From positions 3,472,001 to 3,536,000 of the forward strand of contig NZ_CP018786.1 in the NCBI RefSeq assembly GCF_002025665.1: a DNA stretch of 64,000 nt. Reading direction: 5' to 3'. The position numbers and the translations under genes are program-made. The number at the start of each line of letters is the position of its first letter. The stretch's first letter is position 1. The stretch comes from Chryseobacterium indologenes. Lineage in GTDB: Bacteria; Bacteroidota; Bacteroidia; Flavobacteriales; Weeksellaceae. Shown one piece after another: positions 18,731-26,051 of the stretch. A model generated the notes under the pieces. That model was not told where the DNA came from, ran no database searches, and saw nothing but the letters and a program-made list of their open reading frames with translations.

Positions 18731-20014
18731 ATGAATCAACACATGAAAAGAAAATTGTTATTTGGTGAGCGCATGTTATTGGGAGACGGTACAGAACCCT
18801 TTAACGCGGTCATCCCGTTCAGACTGAGAGGTACTTTTACCTTAAAAGAGATCCAGCAGGCTCTGGCTCAAATTCAAAATAAACATCCATGGCTGAGAGC
18901 ATTGATCAGCCATGATGAAAAAAATATTCCATGGTTTAATGTTCCGGAAAAACCTATTTCTATTCCTGTAAGAATCATCACCCGACAAAGTGAAAATCAA
19001 TGGCAGGAAGAATCCAGGAGAGAATGGAACACCATTTTTAATTACGAAAAATTACCTTTGATCCGGTTTGTATGGATCAAAGGGGAAAACGTTTCTGACA
19101 TGCTTTTTGCGTTCCATCATTGCTTATGTGATGGTGGTTCTGCAATGGCTTTTTTAAAAGAATTTCTTCTGGTACTGGATAATCCGGCTGCCGATATTGG
19201 AACAGAAAATCCAATCTTAGGCATTCAGGATGTTGTTCCCTCCCATATTCTGAACAGCCGCAGGCAGAAACTGAAAGCTAAGTTTATCGGAAGACTGGCT
19301 GCTACTGCAATCAAATGGATTCCGGTAGCTAAAAAAGTCGTTGAAAGACAGAACGACTACCTGATCCACTGGAAACTGGATGAAACCATCAGCAAAGAGT
19401 TAATTAATTACTGCAAATTCCAGGAAGTGACCGTCAATACATTTTTGAGCGCATCCGTATTGCAGGCATTTAAAAAAGTAAGAGGAGAAAAATCCTTCAA
19501 CAAAGTTTCCTGTCCGGTAGATATCAGAAGATTTGCCAATCAGATTAAAGAAGATCATATTTTCGCTTTCGGGCTGATGATTGTGGTTTCTTCTGATGAA
19601 AAGCTAAGTTTTGAGGACAATCTAAGGACAATGCAGAAATCTGTGGAACAAAAGACCTCAAAGCTGAATCCTTACATTACAATGATGGTGATGGAATCCG
19701 GGCATGATGCACTGAAGAATTTTACCAGGCTGTTAAAAAACGGAAAGTCATCCAATGACTGTATGTTTTCCAATCTGGGACGGATACAGATTCCTCATGA
19801 ATACAAAGAGTTTACGGTGGAGACGATTTTCAGTCCGTCAGTCATTGGTCCATTAGGAAATACAACGACTCTTGTCGTCTCTACTTACCGTGGAAAAATG
19901 GATTTTTCATTCATGGGAAGCGAAGGATATTTGCCTTACACCCATGCTCTGGCAGTCCGTGAGGAGGTGATGCAGATTATACATTCACAACTGAAACAAA
20001 TGGCAGTATCATGA
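18731..20014 (+). CDS. Condensation-domain-type acyltransferase 1
   Basis: A 427-residue protein of the chloramphenicol-acetyltransferase-like superfamily (condensation domain/PapA/wax synthase). The active-site motif HHxxxDG is present as HHCLCDG, His129-His130 to Gly135, and the C-terminal SNLGRIQIP block matches the structural DFGWG-like region of the fold. It starts three bases after the glycosyltransferase. PapA-type enzymes esterify hydroxyls of glycolipids with acyl chains, which fits an operon that makes a chain and glycosylates it. The acyl donor could be either synthase ACP or CoA. A start at the second Met (residue 5) is also possible. Confidence 0.8.
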   Translation: MNQHMKRKLLFGERMLLGDGTEPFNAVIPFRLRGTFTLKEIQQALAQIQNKHPWLRALISHDEKNIPWFNVPEKPISIPVRIITRQSENQWQEESRREWNTIFNYEKLPLIRFVWIKGENVSDMLFAFHHCLCDGGSAMAFLKEFLLVLDNPAADIGTENPILGIQDVVPSHILNSRRQKLKAKFIGRLAATAIKWIPVAKKVVERQNDYLIHWKLDETISKELINYCKFQEVTVNTFLSASVLQAFKKVRGEKSFNKVSCPVDIRRFANQIKEDHIFAFGLMIVVSSDEKLSFEDNLRTMQKSVEQKTSKLNPYITMMVMESGHDALKNFTRLLKNGKSSNDCMFSNLGRIQIPHEYKEFTVETIFSPSVIGPLGNTTTLVVSTYRGKMDFSFMGSEGYLPYTHALAVREEVMQIIHSQLKQMAVS

Positions 20015-21264
20015 TCAAAAGACCTTTAATGATGGTGGAAAGGATCATGTATGTAGATCCTGAAACGCCTTTAAACTGTGTTTATACAGCAAGAATCAAT
20101 GGAGAGATTCCCGAAGAAAATTTTAAAACAGCTTTAGTAAGAATTCAGCAGAAACACCCGCTGCTGAGAGCCAACATTGATCATAGCAACGGACGATATC
20201 CTTTCTTTATGGGACAAAGAGATATCGAACCCATTCCGCTTCGTATTGTAGAGCGAAAAACGGATGAGGATTGGTTCAAAGAATCTGAAAAAGGATGGTT
20301 CCAACTTTTTGAAACTCCTAAAAAACCATTGGCGGAAGTAGTCTGGGTAAAAGGACAGAACACTTCCGAAATCCTTTGGATCATGCCTCACTGTATTTCT
20401 GACGGAACTACGGGAGTAACTTTAATGCGTGAACTTTTGAGTTTACTGGATAATCCTTATGCTCCTTTAATTCCTTATGTTGCTTTTGAATCTGTTGATG
20501 ATTTTCTTCCTTCGGATTTTAATACGGGAATTAAAAAATACAAAGCCAGTCTTTATCTGCTGTTTGCCAAAATTTTCTTTGCCATCCAGCGAAAAAGTAA
20601 AAAGAGAAACATAGGAAAAAACTACGCGATTCACTGGAAAATGACACCGGAAGAAACCCAGCAGATCACTGAAAAATGTAAAGCCAACGGAATCTCTGTA
20701 CATGCTTTACTGTGTTCTTCTGTAATGCAGGCATTCCGCGATGTTCAGGGAGACCGTGCCAAAGGTAAGGTGATCAGCCCTGTAGACGTGCGTCATTTTA
20801 TTCCGGAAATTAAAGAAGATCATTTATTTGCTTTCGCTCCAACGGTAGAGCTTTCTGTGAAGAAAGACAACAAGAATGTGATGAGCAATGCCAAAGAAAT
20901 CAAAAGGAATCTCATTGAGAAAATCAGTAAAATGGAAGCCCGTGAACTCCTGTGGATGGGCGAACATATGCATCCCATTGTGGAACGCATGATCCATATG
21001 CTGAAATCCAGCGAAGGCGGACATGATGTAACCTTATCCAATATGGGAAAGGTCAATATCCCGAATGATTATAAAAATTTCAATCTGGAAACGGTATTCA
21101 GTCCTACTGTGGCTTTCCCATGGCTGAACTCAAATACCTTAGTCACCAGTACGTACAACCAGCAGATGGACTTCACCTTCATGTCCAATGAAAATTTTCT
21201 TCCCAAAGAGGAAGCTCATCTGATAAAAGATAAAGCCATTGAGCTTTTGACCACCTCTCTATGA
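20011..21264 (+). CDS. Condensation-domain-type acyltransferase 2
   Basis: A 417-residue paralogue of the preceding acyltransferase, coupled to it by an ATGA overlap. The motif reads PHCISDG (His127, Asp131, Gly132): the first His of HHxxxDG is replaced by Pro, while the second, catalytic His is kept. The middle of the protein (VDVRHFIPEIKEDHLFAFAP) and the SNMGKVNIP block align clearly with its neighbour. Two related but distinct acyltransferases suggest two acyl positions on the glycolipid. Reduced activity through the lost first His is possible but not expected for this superfamily. Confidence 0.8.
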   Translation: MIKRPLMMVERIMYVDPETPLNCVYTARINGEIPEENFKTALVRIQQKHPLLRANIDHSNGRYPFFMGQRDIEPIPLRIVERKTDEDWFKESEKGWFQLFETPKKPLAEVVWVKGQNTSEILWIMPHCISDGTTGVTLMRELLSLLDNPYAPLIPYVAFESVDDFLPSDFNTGIKKYKASLYLLFAKIFFAIQRKSKKRNIGKNYAIHWKMTPEETQQITEKCKANGISVHALLCSSVMQAFRDVQGDRAKGKVISPVDVRHFIPEIKEDHLFAFAPTVELSVKKDNKNVMSNAKEIKRNLIEKISKMEARELLWMGEHMHPIVERMIHMLKSSEGGHDVTLSNMGKVNIPNDYKNFNLETVFSPTVAFPWLNSNTLVTSTYNQQMDFTFMSNENFLPKEEAHLIKDKAIELLTTSL

Positions 21265-21809
21265 AATTTAAAATAAAACCTCCGAAGCCTAAACCTATAA
21301 AGAAAACCACCCTCAAACGCTTTCTCATTAAGCGTACGATTTATTATGTCCTTCCGAATGTATTTTTTAATTTCATTATTGCTTATGCCAGTTTCAAAGA
21401 ATTAGGCTACACGCATTTTTTCTCTGGAACCCAAAATCTGGCCCGTCTTACCCTGCCAATGGCCATTTTCCTTCCGGTGGTCCTTACCATTGATATCATC
21501 AAAAGAGTAACGGATGCCGCCAGTCAGGAAGCCATAGAGTTTACCGTAGATGAACAGCTGAATATAAAAAAACTGATGACCAGACTAAGCATCTTACATG
21601 GTTTGATTACAGGACTATTGGTATTATCCCTGCTCTTTATCGGGCAGTATAATTTCTCAAAAGATTATAAGCTGGACGCTACAGCAATGGCTTTGGTCGT
21701 GGGAACATTGGCAGGAATTCTGTCGGTAATTTTTGTATATCTCCCGGTTTGGAGGTTGAGAAGATGGATGTGCAAAGTCGCATCAGTACCTGCAGAGGTA
21801 AACCCTTGA
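21261..21809 (+). CDS. Polytopic membrane protein of the glycolipid operon
   Basis: A 182-residue protein coupled to the preceding gene by an ATGA overlap. A basic, Lys/Pro-rich N-terminus (KIKPPKPKPIKK) is followed by about four hydrophobic segments (near 30-50, 65-85, 112-130 and 143-163). I do not recognise the family. As last gene of the operon it could help to export or place the lipid product, but that is inference from position alone. The C-terminal segment NFSKDYKLDATAMALVVGTLAGILSV is also present as a decayed copy at 28861. Confidence 0.75.
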   Translation: MKFKIKPPKPKPIKKTTLKRFLIKRTIYYVLPNVFFNFIIAYASFKELGYTHFFSGTQNLARLTLPMAIFLPVVLTIDIIKRVTDAASQEAIEFTVDEQLNIKKLMTRLSILHGLITGLLVLSLLFIGQYNFSKDYKLDATAMALVVGTLAGILSVIFVYLPVWRLRRWMCKVASVPAEVNP

Positions 21810-21875
21810 TTTTTGGTTAAAAAACAACTACAGCACTGTATATCATTTAATTAAAATCAAAAAAAAAGATAACGA

Positions 21876-21908
21876 TACCCGGATGATCATGATATCACCG
21901 GGTATTTT
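21876..21908 (+). terminator. Terminator of the glycolipid operon
   Basis: TACCCGG / CCGGGTA arms extended inward by TGAT / ATCA with a one-base bulge, then TTTT. It lies 66 bases after the last gene. Confidence 0.7.
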
Positions 21909-22019
21909 CATGCACAGACTGTCTTAATTTTTTTCTTTAAAACTAGATATTTGGTAAATTTTTTATATTTATATCAATAATTTACAAGAATTCTTCTTGG
22001 ACAGAATGACTAACAATGT

Positions 22020-22850
22020 ATGTACAAAATAACGGACCAGTTAAAGAATATAGGATTCAGTATCAATCGTTTAGATTACCTTATCAATAGAAATAAAAAC
22101 AAAAGAGAATTCAATACCCTGGAATATTTTTGTATCTATATCATTCTGGAAGATATCCAGTTAACGATAGACAATGTTCCTTACCCATTAAAAGGGGGAA
22201 ATATTGCTTTCGTAGGACCACAAAAAAAAATAGTTTTTGGAGAAACCAAAAGATCGGATGTGTATTCCATTGCTTTTTCATCCAGTTTTTATGAAAGATC
22301 AACCAAAGACAGCCTTTTTATCAATTCGCAGCTTTTTTATAATTATAATTCTGAAATATTTATTGCTCCTTTCTTCAATGCAGAACAGATGAGGGTAATA
22401 TTCCTGGAACGCATGGAAAGTTTCCGGAAAAAAGACGAAAGCCTGTATATATCTGCTGCCCATAATGCCATTGAAAGGCTGATGCTGGATGCCCTTTTAC
22501 ATATTCCCACCGAAGAAATCAAAAAGGACATCAAATTTGACTATATGTACTATGTAAACCGGTTTAAAGTTCTTTTACAAAGAGATTACAAAAAGGCAAA
22601 GAAAGTGGCTTATTATGCAGAAGAACTTAATATTTCTTCAAGGAAACTTACCGAGATGACAGAGTATGTACTGGGCAAAACAGCCAAGCATATCATCATT
22701 GAAAAACTTATTATTGAATGCCGAAAAGCACTGAATTTTTCAAATTCCACCATCTCTGAAATATCTTACGAACTGGGTTTCAGCAATGAAGGAAATTTTA
22801 CCAATTTTATTAAAAAACATACCGGAAAAAATCCCTCAGAAATGAAATAA
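22020..22850 (+). CDS. AraC-family transcriptional regulator
   Basis: A 276-residue regulator with an N-terminal sensing region of about 170 residues that looks like a cupin-type beta fold (LTIDNVPYPLKGGNIAFVGPQ) and a C-terminal AraC double helix-turn-helix (about 180-276; ISEISYELGFSNEGNFTNFIKKHTGKNPSEMK is the second, diagnostic half). It is followed two bases after its stop by the small secreted protein frame and then by the chaperone-usher-like genes, so it most likely controls them. The perfect inverted repeat at 23460-23489, ahead of the main pilin-like gene, is a candidate binding site. Confidence 0.88.
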   Translation: MYKITDQLKNIGFSINRLDYLINRNKNKREFNTLEYFCIYIILEDIQLTIDNVPYPLKGGNIAFVGPQKKIVFGETKRSDVYSIAFSSSFYERSTKDSLFINSQLFYNYNSEIFIAPFFNAEQMRVIFLERMESFRKKDESLYISAAHNAIERLMLDALLHIPTEEIKKDIKFDYMYYVNRFKVLLQRDYKKAKKVAYYAEELNISSRKLTEMTEYVLGKTAKHIIIEKLIIECRKALNFSNSTISEISYELGFSNEGNFTNFIKKHTGKNPSEMK

Positions 22851-22896
22851 TTTGTATATTTACATAAGTAACCTTTTGGGGAAAAATACAGGTTAT

Positions 22897-23313
22897 ATGC
22901 TTGCAAAGTACATTATATTCATTTTGTTCTATTTTGCTATTACAAAATCATTTGCCCAGGCAGCAGACGGTTTAAGGCTTAATGTAAGGCTTTATCCGGT
23001 ACAGATGCTCGCTATAGGCTCAGGATTTTCGGACGATGGGAATGAGTCTTCCTTCCGGGAGGTTCAGTCTGTAACCATCTCAAGTCCGACAGGGTTTCAA
23101 CTGAATGCAAAATATAATGAATATCGCAGTACAATCGGTAATTCCGAAAGCAACCGAGAAAAGTTTGAAGAATATCCTCTTATCAACCATTCTAAAGGAG
23201 TGGTTCAGGAGCAATATCCTATCCAACATGAGATTGAAAATGCAATGGAAAATTTAAGCGTTAACAGAAGTGACGACGAAAATTTTTTAATATTAACTCT
23301 AATTTCTCAGTAA
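22897..23313 (+). CDS. Small secreted pilin-like protein 1
   Basis: A 138-residue protein. The frame is open back to a TTG at 22852, but the ATG at 22897 starts directly at a signal peptide (MLAKYIIFILFYFAITKSFAQ) and is preferred. The mature start, LRLNVRLYPVQML, matches the start of the 173-residue protein at 23628 (VTLNVRLKPIQTL), and both end in a short beta strand closing with ISQ, so the two are paralogues. The middle is more polar and lacks Cys. It is likely a minor or initiating subunit of the fibre assembled by the chaperone and usher downstream (inference from order and similarity). Confidence 0.65.
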   Translation: MLAKYIIFILFYFAITKSFAQAADGLRLNVRLYPVQMLAIGSGFSDDGNESSFREVQSVTISSPTGFQLNAKYNEYRSTIGNSESNREKFEEYPLINHSKGVVQEQYPIQHEIENAMENLSVNRSDDENFLILTLISQ

Positions 23314-23459
23314 AAAATTAAGCAAGGCCTGAAAAAATAACTATGCAACGAATAACAATCTTGCAATTTATTCATTCCCTATATATTAAGTAAAATTAAT
23401 GTTTAAGATTAATAAAACATTCTTTTTACTTTATGGTGATTTTATCAGCATTTAAAAGA

Positions 23460-23489
23460 TACTTTTTATGTAGTTATTCATAAAAAGTA
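23460..23489. promoter_or_regulatory. Inverted repeat upstream of the pilin-like gene
   Basis: Perfect 11-bp arms TACTTTTTATG / CATAAAAAGTA with an 8-base loop, in the 314-base gap between the two pilin-like genes and about 80 bases before the -7 box. No T-run follows, so an operator is more likely than a terminator. Confidence 0.45.
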
Positions 23490-23571
23490 CTGATTGGTGC
23501 GTGCCTGTTTCTCCGTAAAAATTCACAAATAATAAGTATCTTTTCACAAAGGTCCTGATGTTCTTTGTATT

Positions 23572-23579
23572 TACCTTTG
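23572..23579 (+). promoter_or_regulatory. Putative -7 box for the pilin-like operon
   Basis: TACCTTTG matches TAnnTTTG and lies 48 bases before the ATG at 23628. No good TTG is seen at the -33 position, which would fit a promoter that needs an activator such as the AraC protein upstream. Confidence 0.4.
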
Positions 23580-23627
23580 CATCCGCAATTTTAAAAAAAA
23601 TTAATACAAAAAAACGTCTTTAACCTT

Positions 23628-24149
23628 ATGAAAAATTTTATCTTAGCATCTTTTGCTATCTTTGGATTCTCAACATTACAAGCACAAAATGTAACACTAA
23701 ATGTCAGACTTAAGCCCATCCAGACTCTTGTTGTTAACAACGCTCAAAAAGTCGTTAATTTAGACTACATCACTAAAGATGACTATGCCGACGGTGTATC
23801 TTCTGTAAACGCAGATCACTTAAGCATTTACAGCACAGGAGGATTCCAGGTAAAAGTAAAAGGAGGTAACGATGTATTAGAGTATGGAGGTAAAAACATC
23901 CAGGCTAACAGCATCCAGATTAAAGCAAGCGCAGGTTCTGACGCTGTAAACGGTGCTCAATATGCTCAGAACGTACAGTTATCTACTAACGAAGCAACTT
24001 TGGTAACTTCTTCTACCGGAGGAGTAGACAAAAAAATCAACATTGAATACACAGGAGCCGGAGGTAACACTTACCTGAACAATTATATTGCCGGACAGGA
24101 TCCTACAGTATACACTACTCAACTTACGTATACCATTATTTCTCAATAA
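23628..24149 (+). CDS. Major pilin-like secreted protein
   Basis: A 173-residue exported protein with a clear signal peptide (MKNFILASFAIFGFSTLQAQ). The mature part is rich in Gly, Asn, Thr and alternating hydrophobic residues, has no Cys, and ends in TTQLTYTIISQ, an amphipathic beta strand. Pilins of chaperone-usher systems, above all the archaic spore-coat-U type, end in such a strand, which the chaperone binds (family knowledge). Its own promoter, high Lys/Asn/Ala content and position directly before the chaperone suggest that it is the main fibre subunit. I do not recognise a named family. Confidence 0.65.
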   Translation: MKNFILASFAIFGFSTLQAQNVTLNVRLKPIQTLVVNNAQKVVNLDYITKDDYADGVSSVNADHLSIYSTGGFQVKVKGGNDVLEYGGKNIQANSIQIKASAGSDAVNGAQYAQNVQLSTNEATLVTSSTGGVDKKINIEYTGAGGNTYLNNYIAGQDPTVYTTQLTYTIISQ

Positions 24150-24224
24150 TAGCTATCATTTTGTAATGATAAAGTGTTGTACCTACCACAGCACTTTATC
24201 AACACTTAAAAACTAATCTCCGTC

Positions 24225-25028
24225 ATGAGCAGACTTTCTCTTCTCCTTTTCAGTCTTCTTTTCCTATCCTCTTTTCACGGATATGCACAAACAGGGGTTT
24301 CGGTTTCACCGCCAAGACTGTACTTTGAGTCAGGAAACGGAAACAGCAATACCCAGACCATAACGGTAACGAATGTAAGTGCCAAAAATTCTCTGGATCT
24401 TGCCATAAGTTTGGGAGACTGGGAATATGACGGCAAAGGTGAGAATGTAACGTATCCCGCCAATACGCTTCCCACTTCCTGCGCAAGTTGGGTTTCGGTC
24501 AAAAAAGAAGAGAATTACTTCACGCTGGCTCCGGGAGAAAAAAAAGATATTGAGGTAACTCTTACCGTTCCGAATGCGCTTTCAGACCAGCTGGCTACCC
24601 ATACGGCAGTTCTGTATGTAAGTCAGATGAATCCGGTAGATGATGTGGATCATAAAGGAGCGAATATCAAAGTAAGCATCCGCTCAGGAATCAAATTATT
24701 CCATAAGCTGCCTGCCGCCAAAACGAAAAAACTTGAAATCCAGAATCTGGTATACGGAAAAACAACCAATACAGTCAACCTCTTTTTTGAAAATCAGGGC
24801 GATATATGGGGTGACGGAAAAATATACACCGACTTTGTGAATACGCAAACCGGAAAAAAAGTATCTCTGGATCCGGTTATCTTTTACACCATGCCCGGAA
24901 ATAAAAGGGAGATGAATATCCCTCTTCCGGCAAGCCTTGAAAAAGGAAAGTATACCGCTTCTGTAATGATTGATTATGGAGACAACAACAATCTGGAATT
25001 AGGAGAATTAAGTTTCAGCTATGAATAG
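24225..25028 (+). CDS. PapD-like periplasmic fimbrial chaperone
   Basis: A 267-residue protein with signal peptide (MSRLSLLLFSLLFLSSFHGYAQ). Two Ig-like domains follow: the first starts with VSVSPPRLYFESGNGNSNT and TITVTNVSAKNSLDLAI, the usual opening of PapD-type chaperones; FTLAPGEKKDIEVTLTVP and TAVLYVSQ are the F1-G1 region. The second domain, from about residue 160, carries the ENQGDIWGDGKI segment and ends in LELGELSFSYE. In chaperone-usher systems this protein folds pilins by lending a beta strand and delivers them to the usher. The classical conserved Arg/Lys pair could not be assigned with certainty. It overlaps the next gene by 8 bases. Confidence 0.75.
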   Translation: MSRLSLLLFSLLFLSSFHGYAQTGVSVSPPRLYFESGNGNSNTQTITVTNVSAKNSLDLAISLGDWEYDGKGENVTYPANTLPTSCASWVSVKKEENYFTLAPGEKKDIEVTLTVPNALSDQLATHTAVLYVSQMNPVDDVDHKGANIKVSIRSGIKLFHKLPAAKTKKLEIQNLVYGKTTNTVNLFFENQGDIWGDGKIYTDFVNTQTGKKVSLDPVIFYTMPGNKREMNIPLPASLEKGKYTASVMIDYGDNNNLELGELSFSYE

Positions 25029-26049
25029 TAAAAAATTCTTCTATTTCTTTCTGTTGGTTTCCCTGAACTGCTTTTCACAGGTCAATTACAACTCATGGGT
25101 AAACAGTTATCTGCAGATTAATTCTTACAGCGGAAATACCAATCCTGATGCTTATACCTTTACTCTGGCTGGTAATGGAGCGTTTAATATTCCTTACTGG
25201 AAAATATCCATGAAGCTGAAACAGCCTATCACTTCTACTGACGGAAACTATACGATGCCTGCCAGCAAAATATCATTTCAGCCGGTTTCCACTTCAGGAC
25301 AGGCTTATCCGGGACCTGTACCCACGATTCCTCAGATCGGAATGCCGCTGAATACTTTTCTTCAGGCCAACCAGGAAGTCTTTTTAATTCCTCAATCCAA
25401 TGCAGCGTTGTACAATCAGCCGCCACAACCCAACGGCTATTATAACCTGCAGGTAAAATACAGCCTGACCGTTATGGGAGGATCTTATCTGGGAAGCTAC
25501 CCTTCCTGGACCAGATTTAACGCTCCGGTACAGTTTACAGCGTATGACCAGTACAACAATATTATCGGCAGAGGAGATCACATTTTTCAGTTCCACATCG
25601 GACCACTCAGCGGAAGTCCGACCGATGTACCCGAAATGTCGCTTCAATTTTCCGCAAAAGCAGTCAACGGATCACTGGAATTCAAAAGTATGTCGGATTA
25701 TGTCAACGGAGTAAGTGTCACCTATTCCAATGGACTGATTGTAAAAAGCAATACCAATTACCAGATCAAATTACGTTCTCTTCAGGGGCAGTTCAGCTCT
25801 CCGGCCGGAAACTACATTCCTTTAGGAACCGTAAAAATGAATCTCATCCCCGTTTCGGGAAACACAGGTAATGTATATCCTATCCTGCTGAGTGCTTCTC
25901 CACAGCTTATTGCAACAGGAGGCTCAACCGGAAGCTCCAGCCTGTATTACGATATCCGATATTCCACCAAAGCTAATGATGAAAGGCTGATTAATGCCAA
26001 ATCGGAAGAATATTCCACCACCCTTCAATACGAGATTATCCCCCAATAA
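25021..26049 (+). CDS. Large secreted beta-protein, probable tip subunit or adhesin
   Basis: A 342-residue exported protein (signal peptide MNSKKFFYFFLLVSLNCFSQ) between the chaperone and usher genes, overlapping the former by 8 bases and ending two bases before the latter. It is rich in Asn, Ser, Tyr and Gly and is predicted to be all beta. It ends in YSTTLQYEIIPQ, the same kind of strand that closes both pilin-like proteins. Twice their size, it probably carries two domains, like two-domain tip adhesins. No family was recognised; the adhesin role is inferred from size, order and the shared C-terminus. Confidence 0.6.
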   Translation: MNSKKFFYFFLLVSLNCFSQVNYNSWVNSYLQINSYSGNTNPDAYTFTLAGNGAFNIPYWKISMKLKQPITSTDGNYTMPASKISFQPVSTSGQAYPGPVPTIPQIGMPLNTFLQANQEVFLIPQSNAALYNQPPQPNGYYNLQVKYSLTVMGGSYLGSYPSWTRFNAPVQFTAYDQYNNIIGRGDHIFQFHIGPLSGSPTDVPEMSLQFSAKAVNGSLEFKSMSDYVNGVSVTYSNGLIVKSNTNYQIKLRSLQGQFSSPAGNYIPLGTVKMNLIPVSGNTGNVYPILLSASPQLIATGGSTGSSSLYYDIRYSTKANDERLINAKSEEYSTTLQYEIIPQ

Positions 26050-26051
26050 CC

